From assembly GCA_016198745.1 (NCBI GenBank), contig JACQHZ010000199.1, positions 1 through 36,698 on the forward strand: DNA of 36,698 bases, in the 5' to 3' direction. The notes beneath the pieces were generated by a model. The model was not told the DNA's origin. It saw nothing but the letters and a program-made list of their open reading frames with translations, and did not search any database. This DNA is from Verrucomicrobiota bacterium (GTDB taxonomy: Bacteria; Verrucomicrobiota; Verrucomicrobiia; JABWAM01). Of the stretch, positions 9,414 to 17,277 are shown piece by piece; positions within the stretch are counted from its first letter, which is position 1; each line of letters begins with the position of its first letter. The position numbers and the translations under genes were made by a program.

Positions 9414-9501
9414 GTCATTCCCGCGAAAGCGGGAATCCAGGTTTGTATTTGTGATGGACGAGCAACCCACAACACTGGATTCCCGCTTTCGCGGGAATGA
9501 C
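9414..9501. repeat. REPIN-like element: 27-bp perfect inverted repeat, 34-bp spacer
   Basis: Arms at 9414-9440 and 9475-9501 are exact complements. Each arm is itself a hairpin (ATTCCCGC GAAA GCGGGAAT). This is the widespread GTCATTCCCGCGAAAGCGGG repeat found in many bacterial genomes, here in the 186-bp gap between two genes of the operon. It could act as an mRNA stabiliser or attenuator. No RAYT transposase lies in the window. Confidence 0.92.
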
Positions 9502-9524
9502 AACAAAAGAATAGAGGAGACACA

Positions 9525-10280
9525 ATGAAACACATCCGACTCATCATCGTCGGCATCCTGCTTGGAACGTTCCTCGGCCTTTCCTGCGTGGCAGAAGAGA
9601 GCAAGGCGCCCGTGGGTCACTGGACGTTCAACGAGGGATCGGGCGCGACGGTCGCCGACCTGAGCGGAAATGAAAACCGCGGCACGATGGCCAACTCTAT
9701 GCGGGCGGTGGCTTGGAGCGCCGGTCGCAATGGCAAGGCGCTGCGGTTCAGCGGATCGCAAACGAATCGGAACGCGAACGGCTGCGTCGTGATCCCCAAT
9801 CTGACCAACAAATACGATTTCGACCAGGGCATCACGATTGAGGCGTGGATCCAATTGGCGGCGGGCATGACCCGCGCGGGCAACTACGAGCTGGTTTCCA
9901 ACACGGAGAGTGATCGGGGAAAAGGTTTCCGTTTGCGCGTTGCGTGGAGCCGGTTGATGTTCGGTTCCGGTGAAGGCGGCGGCGATGGCAAGGTCTGGCA
10001 GGCCGCGTCCGCGCCGGCGCGGACGTCGATCAAACCCGAGACCTGGTATCATGTGGCCGGCACGTACGATGGCTCGGTTTTCAGGGTTTATCTCGACGGC
10101 GAAGAAGTGGGGGTAAGCGATCCGAATCTCGCCTTGACCAGGGGCCAGAAAGATGTCTTCATCGGCGCGTACTGCGGCGGTTACGCTTACGGGTTTGAAG
10201 GTCTCATTGATGAGGTCAAGATTTACGATCGCGCGCTCGCGCCCGCTGAAATTCTCACGCACGCCAAACTTGTGCCATGA
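9525..10280 (+). CDS. LamG/concanavalin-like secreted protein
   Basis: A 251-residue protein with a signal peptide ending near LGTFLGLSC (possible but weak lipobox). The rest is one LamG-like jelly-roll: VGHWTFNEGSGATVADLSGN, GITIEAWIQ, TWYHVAGTYDGSVFRVYLDG and FEGLIDEVKIYDRAL are the standard strand motifs. Such domains bind glycans. A good Shine-Dalgarno (AGAGGAGA) precedes the ATG. It lies between two glycosidase-like genes, the first separated by a REPIN, the second joined by an ATGA overlap, so it is probably the glycan-binding partner of these enzymes. Confidence 0.87.
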   Translation: MKHIRLIIVGILLGTFLGLSCVAEESKAPVGHWTFNEGSGATVADLSGNENRGTMANSMRAVAWSAGRNGKALRFSGSQTNRNANGCVVIPNLTNKYDFDQGITIEAWIQLAAGMTRAGNYELVSNTESDRGKGFRLRVAWSRLMFGSGEGGGDGKVWQAASAPARTSIKPETWYHVAGTYDGSVFRVYLDGEEVGVSDPNLALTRGQKDVFIGAYCGGYAYGFEGLIDEVKIYDRALAPAEILTHAKLVP

Positions 10281-12436
10281 ACGCGCTCCCCAGAAAAAGC
10301 GCCCGCAACCGGCCGGAATCGCCGCGGGTCAATTGGTGGGAGCAAGCGCCGTTGCGGATCATCGAAATCTGCAACAACTTGTGCCTCGACATGCTCTCCC
10401 TCAAAGACGAGGCGGCGGTCGTCAAACGGTTGGGCGCAAATGTGCAGCACTTCCATTGCATGCTGCACTCGGCCAAACAATTCGGCTCATTCGGGTTGGA
10501 TGATCGCGGGCTTTTCTTCAAGACCAGTCTGGCGATAAAGAAAAATCCGGACCGCCTGGGCAAATATCTGCCATTGGCGCGCAAAGCCGGCCTCCGGGTC
10601 CTCGTCTATTTCAATGTCCACTGCTACACGGCCGAGTTTGGCAAGCGGCATCCGGATTGGCTGCAGATCAAGGAGTGCGGCGCGCCCAAGGACGATATCT
10701 ATGATACCGGCGTCTCTTTTTGCGTCAACACCCCGTACCGGGAATGGGTGTTTCAAATTTTGCGGGATTTGTGCGCTTATGATATTGACGGCATTTTTTA
10801 CGATGGGCCGGTTTTTTTCGCCGACACCTGTTACTGTGATTCCTGCAAACAACGATTCGCGCAAACAACGGGCAAAGAACTGCCGCTGAAATCCGATCCC
10901 AGGAATCCGCTGTGGAAACAGATGGTTGCTTTTCAGTCCGCGAGTTTGGCTGAATTCTTGAAGGACTCCAACGCCGTCATCCAGGAGGCGAAGCCTGGGC
11001 TGCTCTTTTACATGAACGGCAACAGCAACTGGCCGTCCTGGCCCACGGCGCGCGACAACCATGCGATTGTCAAGCACACCGGCATCCTGGGCGCCGAGGG
11101 CGGATTCATCTACGGTGACCTGAACCAAACGCCCATCTATAAGCCGGGGATGGCCGCCAAACTGCTTTCCTCGCAGTCGGTCGGCCGACCATGCGTCGTT
11201 TTCAACAGCGCCGGACACAAGCCGTGGTCATGGTATCTCTTGCCGCGGACTGAGATCAGCTTGCTCCTGGCGCAAACCATTGCCCATGGCGCGCAGGCCT
11301 GGGTTCCGTTCTTCCCGCCCGATCTCAATCAACCGGAACTCGACGTTGTTGCGCGTTACAATGCCTTCATCAAGAAGCATCCCGACCCGTTCTTCCAGGC
11401 AAAGTCTCTCGCCAAGGTTGCCCTTTTGTGGCCGTCGCGCTCCGCCAACTTCTACAGTGGTTCATCCGTTCCCCTGACCGATTTTACCAAAGCCATCCAG
11501 AGGAAGGAGGTGGGCGATGTCAGCAAGGAGTTTGTCGGGTTCTATGAGGGATTGACGCGCGCGCAAACGCCGTTTGACGTGATGGACGAGGCGCATCTGG
11601 ATGATCTTGGGCGCTATCAACTGCTGCTGCTCCCCAACGCCGCTTGTCTTTCGTCCGACGACGTTGCGCGCATCCGGAACTTTGTGGCGAAGGGCGGCGA
11701 TCTGGTCGCCACGTTTGAGAGTTCGCTTTATGACGAGTCCGGCGCGCGGAGGGATGATTTTCAATTGCGCGATTTGTTCGGCGTTGCCTTTAAGGGAAGC
11801 ATTTTCGGCCCGATGCATTGGGATTACGTTTCCCCGGTCGTGAAGGCGCGCGATGCCTTTCTTCGCGGGATCACGCGGCGATTTGTTCCGGCCACAACTT
11901 ATGGCGCAAAGGTGGAATCCGCCAGCGGAACGGTTTCGCTGTCGTTCTGCGAAAAATTGAAGGGTTGTTATGATGATCTGCCGGACCTTTCGAACCTGCC
12001 CTTCTTGATCCGGAACAATTACGAAAAAGGGCGCGTGGTTTATCTGGCGGGAACATTTGGGGCGACGCTCAACAGCTTTCGTTTTCCCGAATATCTTCTG
12101 CTCGTAAGAAACCTGTGCAACGCCCTCAGCCGGCCTGCCGTCGCTATCGTGAACGCGCCGTGGGTTGAGGTCCAGTTGGCCGGCAAAAAGGACGCCGTAT
12201 TTCTTCATCTGATCAATCACGCATCCGGGCTGAAACGACCGTTAACCCAACTGCATCCGTTGGCCGAAATAAGGATTGAACTTCGTGAAATGCAAATTGA
12301 GAAAGCGCGCGCGCTCCGGCTGAACCGGAGCTTGTCATTGCATCGCTCGCGCAACCGAATGTTCCTGACTCTGCCGCGGCTGGATGATTATGAAGTCATC
12401 GCCATGCGCCTTCACAACCAGGTCTCGTCGGTTTGA
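10277..12436 (+). CDS. Glycoside-hydrolase-like protein (GHL6-type barrel plus GH42 trimerisation-like domain)
   Basis: A 719-residue protein with no signal peptide. The N-terminal half is a TIM barrel of the hypothetical glycosyl hydrolase 6 type, with DIDGIFYDGPVFF followed by the Cys motif CYCDSCKQRF, which may bind a metal. The second half is a beta-galactosidase trimerisation-like (GH42-M) domain: PFDVMDEAHLDDLGRYQLLL and VARIRNFVAKGGDLVATFES. The C-terminus is a small beta domain. A cytoplasmic or unusually exported oligosaccharide hydrolase is likely; substrate unknown. It overlaps the LamG gene in ATGA. A fragment of a close paralogue lies antisense at 24913-25044, and a distant paralogue is at 17274-19226. 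Confidence 0.78.
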   Translation: MNALPRKSARNRPESPRVNWWEQAPLRIIEICNNLCLDMLSLKDEAAVVKRLGANVQHFHCMLHSAKQFGSFGLDDRGLFFKTSLAIKKNPDRLGKYLPLARKAGLRVLVYFNVHCYTAEFGKRHPDWLQIKECGAPKDDIYDTGVSFCVNTPYREWVFQILRDLCAYDIDGIFYDGPVFFADTCYCDSCKQRFAQTTGKELPLKSDPRNPLWKQMVAFQSASLAEFLKDSNAVIQEAKPGLLFYMNGNSNWPSWPTARDNHAIVKHTGILGAEGGFIYGDLNQTPIYKPGMAAKLLSSQSVGRPCVVFNSAGHKPWSWYLLPRTEISLLLAQTIAHGAQAWVPFFPPDLNQPELDVVARYNAFIKKHPDPFFQAKSLAKVALLWPSRSANFYSGSSVPLTDFTKAIQRKEVGDVSKEFVGFYEGLTRAQTPFDVMDEAHLDDLGRYQLLLLPNAACLSSDDVARIRNFVAKGGDLVATFESSLYDESGARRDDFQLRDLFGVAFKGSIFGPMHWDYVSPVVKARDAFLRGITRRFVPATTYGAKVESASGTVSLSFCEKLKGCYDDLPDLSNLPFLIRNNYEKGRVVYLAGTFGATLNSFRFPEYLLLVRNLCNALSRPAVAIVNAPWVEVQLAGKKDAVFLHLINHASGLKRPLTQLHPLAEIRIELREMQIEKARALRLNRSLSLHRSRNRMFLTLPRLDDYEVIAMRLHNQVSSV

Positions 12437-12529
12437 GACATTAAGGCATGGCTTTGCCAGTGTTTCAAATTCCGCAGCGGCAACGTTGGCGCTTGCGAAA
12501 GCCGGGGGCAATCGGATAGGTAAATTCCC

Positions 12530-13099
12530 ATGGATCGAACCCAAGCCATCGTAATCCCTGCGCTCAATCGCGCCGAACTCCGCGAAATCGAAGTGCCCGC
12601 GCTTGAAGCGGGCGAAGTTCGCATCCGCACGTTGCACACTTTGTTAAGTATGGGCACGGAAATTTCCATTGCCACGGGCCAACGGATGGAGAGCGCCAAG
12701 TTCCCGTATGTGCCGGGCTACCAGGGCGTGGGCCGAATCGAAGCGTGCGCTGACCTGCCTGCGCCGCCTGCCCGCCGCCCGCCTGCTGCTGCGCGGGCAG
12801 GCTTGGCAGGCGGGTCGCGGCAGGCAGGTGGGGTGAAGGATTTCCGCGAAGGCGACCTTGTGTTGTTCCAGGGCGGGCGCGTGCTCCCGCCGCACCACGC
12901 CGTCTGGGGCGGGCATCAGGGCGTCGTGGTTTGCTCGACCTACGGTTTGTTTCGTTGTCCGCCGCAGATCTCTTTCAAAGTCCCGTTCGGTCCAAACAGA
13001 TTTTTTCCGAGACTGCGCTCGGGAAAAAAGGCTTCGCAACCCATTGCAGCCCAAAAGGTTTTTGAAACTTACGACCAACATGTTGGTTCTAATTTATGA
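12530..13099 (+). pseudogene. Truncated zinc-type (MDR) dehydrogenase with palindromic insert
   Basis: The ATG at 12530 follows GGATAGG at a normal distance. The first ~135 residues look like a medium-chain dehydrogenase GroES-like domain: LLSMGTEISIATGQRM, YVPGYQGVGRIEA, VKDFREGDLVLFQGGR. A 77-bp palindromic repeat is inserted in frame after GRIEACAD (translated LPAPPARRPPAAARAGLAGG). After GVVVCSTYGL the likeness ends: the Rossmann domain (about 200 residues) is missing, and the frame runs through unrelated sequence to a stop at 13099. It is probably a non-functional remnant of a sugar or polyol dehydrogenase at the end of block B. Confidence 0.7.
12753..12829. repeat. 77-bp nested palindromic repeat inserted in frame in the dehydrogenase
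   Basis: Outer arms ACCTGCCTGC (12753-12762) and GCAGGCAGGT (12820-12829) are exact complements, with inner arms GCCTGCCCGC and GCGGGCAGGC. It is a longer relative of the 8665-8693 element, and both are read in the same frame, starting LPAPP and ending RQAG. Confidence 0.85.
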
Positions 13100-13112
13100 G
13101 TAGCTGGACGGT

Positions 13113-14039
13113 TCACACGTCCTGCGCTTCCCGGTAGGCGACCGGTGTTTGGCGATTCCAACGTTTGAAGACCGTGTAGAAAAACGGCAGGCCCGCAAAA
13201 CCGCACTGCTGCGCAACCTCTTTGATACCCAGGTTGGATGTCCGCAACAAAATGCCGGCCTGCGCCATACGACGGCGTTGCAGGAAGACCACCGGACTCA
13301 CGCCGGTCACCGCCCGAAAGAGTTTGCGCAAGTGCACTTCGCTGACCGAGATGGACCGGGCCATGTCCGGCACTCCCAGGCGGGAATCCGCCAGGCGTTG
13401 CTCGATAAGTTCCAGGACCGGCATCATGCGAAGCAGGCGTTGGGGAGGGAGGCCGGGCTGCTGCGGAGTAAACAGCCGACCGTGGTGGGTCAAGAGATAA
13501 AACAACAGGTTGAAAATAACCGCCGTCATGGCGCGGGACCATCCGGGCGCTTGCCGTGCATAGATCTGCGCCAGTTCGGCGGATGCGTTTACAAAAGGCG
13601 TGGACCGCGTCGCGGGCACGTGCCAGGGAAAACCCATAAGGTCAAGGAGGTCCATCCCGCCGAAAAGGGTTGCGTGAAAGTGCACTGCATAGAAGCGCGC
13701 CCGGATCCCTGGTTTCAGCTGCAGGCTATGAGGGGCACCCTTGCGGATCAGGACCAGGTCGCCGGCGCCGAAACGAATGGTCCGGCGGTCCCCACCGATG
13801 ATCGCCGTTCCCCATCCGTCCGGGTAGCAGAACCAGAACGAATCACCCCCCACCCGCGGGCGGAGAAACCACCCGGGCCGGCATCTCCATTCCTTGGTCG
13901 AAATGGGCGTAATTTGGACCAGGTCCAACCATCGCGCCAGGTTGCCGTCGGGGTCGGGCAACGGGTCCGGGTAAGGCGCAAATGAGGCCGGGCTGCGCAC
14001 GTCCTCGACCGGCCGGTTGTAAATCCACTTGGTCCGCAT
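13113..14039 (-). CDS. AraC-family transcriptional regulator
   Basis: A 308-residue regulator. Residues about 30-165 form a cupin-like AraC ligand domain (RRTIRFGAGDLVLIRKGAPH, RARFYAVHFHATLF). Residues about 205-305 are the AraC/XylS double helix-turn-helix: RLADSRLGVPDMARSISVSE, HLRKLFRAVTGVSP, QAGILLRTSNLGIKEVAQQC, and GFAGLPFFYTVFKRW. It is divergent from the pseudopilin 3 operon and is the likely sugar-responsive regulator of block C. It converges with the truncated dehydrogenase, 13 bp away. Confidence 0.92.
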   Translation of the reverse strand: MRTKWIYNRPVEDVRSPASFAPYPDPLPDPDGNLARWLDLVQITPISTKEWRCRPGWFLRPRVGGDSFWFCYPDGWGTAIIGGDRRTIRFGAGDLVLIRKGAPHSLQLKPGIRARFYAVHFHATLFGGMDLLDLMGFPWHVPATRSTPFVNASAELAQIYARQAPGWSRAMTAVIFNLLFYLLTHHGRLFTPQQPGLPPQRLLRMMPVLELIEQRLADSRLGVPDMARSISVSEVHLRKLFRAVTGVSPVVFLQRRRMAQAGILLRTSNLGIKEVAQQCGFAGLPFFYTVFKRWNRQTPVAYREAQDV

Positions 14040-14087
14040 GTTTCGAAAAATGAAAGAGAATGAGCGGTTTCGTCAATAGACAAAATA

Positions 14088-14123
14088 CAGTTCAATCTCT
14101 ATCTTAACTGAAATCAGTTCAAT
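14088..14123. promoter_or_regulatory. Candidate AraC operator: two direct CAGTTCAAT repeats
   Basis: CAGTTCAAT occurs at 14088-14096 and again at 14115-14123, a 27-bp period, in the 92-bp space between the divergent AraC gene and pseudopilin 3. Direct half-sites are typical for AraC-family binding, although usual spacing is nearer 21 bp. This is inferred from position and repetition. Confidence 0.4.
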
Positions 14124-14131
14124 GTCGAAAA

Positions 14132-14854
14132 ATGCACTGTCAATATACCAGGAGAGCAACGCATCGTGACAGGACTGGTTTGCACTACGGGGATCGACCG
14201 CGGTTATCAAGCAACCGGCCCGTTTGCGCTTTCACGCTCATTGAATTGCTCGTCGTGATCGCGATCATTTCTATTCTTGCAGCGTTGTTGTCGCCGGCGC
14301 TGAAGGCGGCGCGCGAACAGGGCCGGGCGGCAGTGTGCATGAGCAACTTAAGACAGATCGGCGCAGCCTGTCTGATCTATGTCAACGACAACAACGGGAT
14401 CACGGTTTCCTACTCTTTGGGGGCGGGGGGAATGTGGTATGACCTGTTGCACTCTTACCTGACGACCGCGAGCGACCCTAACCGTTACCCAAAAATCATT
14501 CAATGTCCATCCCACACTCCGGCGGAGGGCAGCGTGGCGGTTGTGAACCTGATCATCAATGGCGCGGTCGGACCGGACTATCAGGCCCTGCCCTACGGAC
14601 GTTCCGTCCGCGATGGCGCCAGCAATATCGAGTTGCAGAACCTGTCCGCCACGGCATGGTTCCTGGATGGCGGCATCACCGAAATCGCTTTCCGGAAAGA
14701 CCTCGAAAGCATCCCGATTTTCCGGAACATCGTCTGGCGGCATCGCAACGGCGTGAACGCGCTCTACGTCGACGGCCACGTCGGCTGGCGAGCGAAGAAT
14801 ACGGTGGATCTCACGGGCGGCAGTGGCACGGATGATTTCTGGGGCTGGCGGTGA
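14132..14854 (+). CDS. Pseudopilin 3 (prepilin signal, C-terminal H-X9-DG)
   Basis: A 240-residue pseudopilin. A 33-residue basic leader is followed by [20 protein letters not shown], with Glu at +5, then [21 protein letters not shown]. The C-terminus carries [12 protein letters not shown], an exact H-X9-DG motif. It differs in DNA from pseudopilins 1 and 2 and its leader is not repeat-derived. It is the first gene of block C, divergent from the AraC regulator and 7 bp before the six-hairpin-like gene, so it is expected to be induced together with the carbohydrate enzymes. Confidence 0.87.
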   Translation: MHCQYTRRATHRDRTGLHYGDRPRLSSNRPVCAFTLIELLVVIAIISILAALLSPALKAAREQGRAAVCMSNLRQIGAACLIYVNDNNGITVSYSLGAGGMWYDLLHSYLTTASDPNRYPKIIQCPSHTPAEGSVAVVNLIINGAVGPDYQALPYGRSVRDGASNIELQNLSATAWFLDGGITEIAFRKDLESIPIFRNIVWRHRNGVNALYVDGHVGWRAKNTVDLTGGSGTDDFWGWR

Positions 14855-14861
14855 GCGGACC

Positions 14862-16061
14862 ATGAATCGGCAAAACGCCATCGATTCCCTGCGCCAGGCC
14901 TGCGACTGGCTGATCGCGCGCTCGCGCGTTCCTTGCGAACAGATTCCCGATGGCGAAAACGTCTATGGCTACCGCTACGCGACCTGGAAAGGATCGGTTC
15001 GCGAGTACAATGCGCGGAAGCGCCAGTGGGTTTCATTCGCGCCGATCTGGCACACGGGGCAGGCCATCAAGGCGTTGGTGCTGGCGCACCATGTGGCGGG
15101 CGACAACGGCTTCCTGGAGGCCGCCCGGCAATCCGCTGAGTTTATCCTGGCCGCCCAGATCACGGATCCCCAGAATCCAAATTGCGGCGCGCTTCTCTCC
15201 CACGAAGGCCAAGCGGATGTCTGCAACATTTCCTGCGGACTGGAGAGTCTGGACGGTTTGATCCTGCTTGGCGAGCAGACCCGCGAAGCGCGCTACTGGG
15301 AGGCCGTCCTGCGTCATCTTGAGTGGGCTGAACGGAAAGCCTACATCCCAAACGCCGGTTTGTTCTACGACCATTTTGCGCCGGCCACCGGCGCAGTGGT
15401 CGAACAACCCCTGACGGTTGAATGCGGCTTTCCGGGTCGGCCGCTGCTCGACGACGGGGTTTTTTTGAAAGGGTTTCAGCGAACGCGGCGTTCCTCCTGG
15501 CGGGACATTTTTTTCGCGGTCGCCGACCGGTTGCTCAAGCAGGAAAACCCGCCCGGCAACTGGATTGCCTTTCCGCCCTGCAACCGGAGCGCGGGAACGA
15601 TTCACCCGCGTCACGCCTACTGGTGGGGGCGGCCCCTGATCATGGCGTGGCAGGAAAGCGGTGATGAACGGCATCTCGCCTGCGCGAAACGTTCCGCCAA
15701 CTGGTACTTGTCGGCCATGCGCCGCGATGGAGGTTTTTTCCGCAACACCTACACGGATTTCAGCACCCCGTCTTTCGGCCAGGAGATGAGCGGCATTTTT
15801 GCCGGCTGTTGTCTTTGGCATGACTTGATCGTATCAGGCAACGGCGCGGCTTATCGCGGCGCCATGCAGACCGCCCTGGCTTTCGGACAATCCCTGCAAT
15901 TCGTCAAGGTTTCCGATCCGAACCTGAAAGGCGCCGTTCTCGAAGTCGTGCAGCCACCGGATGGCACCGATGCCTGTCCTTATCTCATCCGCGATCTGGG
16001 AACGATCTTTTACGTCCAGGCGCTTGCGCTGGCGCTTCGCGACGGCCTGTTGGTTGCCTGA
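14862..16061 (+). CDS. Six-hairpin glycosidase-like (alpha/alpha-barrel) protein
   Basis: A 399-residue protein with no signal peptide. Repeated helical pairs suggest an alpha/alpha toroid of the six-hairpin type: WHTGQAIKALVLAHHVAGDN, SAEFILAAQI, SLDGLILLGEQTREARYWEA, RHAYWWGRPLIMAWQESGDE. Related folds include unsaturated glucuronyl and rhamnogalacturonyl hydrolases, which process oligosaccharides in the cytoplasm; this assignment is inference. The ORF track begins at 14823, but ATG 14862 lies just after the pseudopilin 3 stop and starts at the first helix. It is followed 19 bp later by the URO-D-family gene. Confidence 0.65.
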   Translation: MNRQNAIDSLRQACDWLIARSRVPCEQIPDGENVYGYRYATWKGSVREYNARKRQWVSFAPIWHTGQAIKALVLAHHVAGDNGFLEAARQSAEFILAAQITDPQNPNCGALLSHEGQADVCNISCGLESLDGLILLGEQTREARYWEAVLRHLEWAERKAYIPNAGLFYDHFAPATGAVVEQPLTVECGFPGRPLLDDGVFLKGFQRTRRSSWRDIFFAVADRLLKQENPPGNWIAFPPCNRSAGTIHPRHAYWWGRPLIMAWQESGDERHLACAKRSANWYLSAMRRDGGFFRNTYTDFSTPSFGQEMSGIFAGCCLWHDLIVSGNGAAYRGAMQTALAFGQSLQFVKVSDPNLKGAVLEVVQPPDGTDACPYLIRDLGTIFYVQALALALRDGLLVA

Positions 16062-16080
16062 CCTGGCGCGAGACGAAACC

Positions 16081-17277
16081 ATGAGGAATTTCGCTCAACT
16101 TCACCGTGACGTTGTGTTCGGCCGATCGGGCGGCAAGATCATCTGGCAGCCGCGCATCCAGTGCTGGTATTCCGACAAGGTTTTCGCCGGGCAGGATTTG
16201 CCGCCGCCTTTTACCGGGATGAACATCATCGAGATCTACCGGAGGTTGAAATGCTCCCACCGGCTTTACAAGTGGTACAATCCGTGTTTTCGGCGAATTG
16301 ACCCGCCAGCCTTGCACCGGGTCGAAGAAAAATTGAATGCCACGGATACCAGGACCACCATCGCGACGCCGCTGGGCAAACAAGTCCGGATCGATCGCCG
16401 AACTCCCAACAGCCCGTGCTCCATTCATGTGAAATGGCCGGTCGCAAGCGAGGCGGAACTCAGAGTGGCAACGTGGATCGAGGAAAACACCTTATGGGAA
16501 TGGGACCAGGAACGGTTCGACCGCAGTATCCGCGAGGTCGGAGACCTGGGAGCGCCAACCATGTACCTGCCCCGGATGAATCTCCAGGATCTCTACATCA
16601 ACACGATGGGTGTCGAGCAGGCCACGTATGCATTGTTCGACTGGCCGGACACGGTTGCGACCTACTTCCGCGCGATGGATGCGAACCATGACCGCCTGCT
16701 CGATCTGGTTGCCGCCTCACCGATCGAGATCATCAATATGGGCGAGAATCTCCACGCCGGGACCATGCCGCCGTCGCTCTTCCTGAAGCACCATCTGCCG
16801 GCTTGCCAATCTCGTTGTGCGAAGCTGCACGCCTCCGGCAAGTTCGTCTCTTCTCACTGGGACGGCGACTGCGGACCTCTGCTTCCGTATGCGCGCGCGA
16901 CCGGTCTGGATGGCATCGAAGCGATCACGCCGGAACCCCAGGGCGATGTGACGTTGGAGGCGGTCAAGGAATCGCTGGGCGATGACTTGTTGCTCTTGGA
17001 CGGTATTCCCGCAGTGCTCTTTGACCGGACTTTCCCGGTTGAGATGTTGACCGAATGCGTCCGCAAACTGATCGACCTATTTGCTCCCCGGCTTGTGTTG
17101 GGAATCTCCGATGAACTATCCTCCACCGGGGATATCGAACGAGTCCGTCTCGTTGGCGAAATGGCCGATGCGTACAACGCGAAGCAGAACCGCTTCCCCG
17201 GATTGCAGGAGACCGCGGTCGCTCCATTGACTTCGCACTCGGTCAATAATGGGGTGGATGCCCGAATCATTGCATGA
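16081..17277 (+). CDS. Uroporphyrinogen-decarboxylase-family protein (likely not heme synthesis)
   Basis: A 398-residue protein of the URO-D/MtaA superfamily. Typical parts are the mid-protein EIINMGENLHAGTMPPSLF, then FVSSHWDGDCGPLLPYARAT and GLDGIEAITPEPQGDVTLEA near the active-site rim, and a C-terminal APRLVLGISDELSSTGDIER. In PVC bacteria such proteins are common next to glycosidases; they may be corrinoid-dependent methyltransferases acting on methylated sugars or aromatics, but no substrate can be read here. It is distinct from the broken copy at 3498. The stop overlaps the next gene in ATGA. The upstream extension in the ORF track (15961) is within the previous gene. Confidence 0.75.
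   Translation: MRNFAQLHRDVVFGRSGGKIIWQPRIQCWYSDKVFAGQDLPPPFTGMNIIEIYRRLKCSHRLYKWYNPCFRRIDPPALHRVEEKLNATDTRTTIATPLGKQVRIDRRTPNSPCSIHVKWPVASEAELRVATWIEENTLWEWDQERFDRSIREVGDLGAPTMYLPRMNLQDLYINTMGVEQATYALFDWPDTVATYFRAMDANHDRLLDLVAASPIEIINMGENLHAGTMPPSLFLKHHLPACQSRCAKLHASGKFVSSHWDGDCGPLLPYARATGLDGIEAITPEPQGDVTLEAVKESLGDDLLLLDGIPAVLFDRTFPVEMLTECVRKLIDLFAPRLVLGISDELSSTGDIERVRLVGEMADAYNAKQNRFPGLQETAVAPLTSHSVNNGVDARIIA

Noticed and set aside
13001-13029. Hairpin TTTTTTCCGAG...CTCGGGAAAAAA between the convergent dehydrogenase remnant and AraC gene as a terminator
   Set aside because: The T run precedes and the A run follows the stem on both strands, so no U tail is left after the hairpin; it is a fold-back but not a standard intrinsic terminator.
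13074-13087. Perfect 14-bp palindrome ACCAACATGTTGGT as a regulatory site
   Set aside because: It lies between two convergent 3' ends, not in a promoter position, and occurs once; no function can be supported.
14166-14168. GTG after AGGAGAG as the start of pseudopilin 3
   Set aside because: It is not in frame with the FTLIELL segment.
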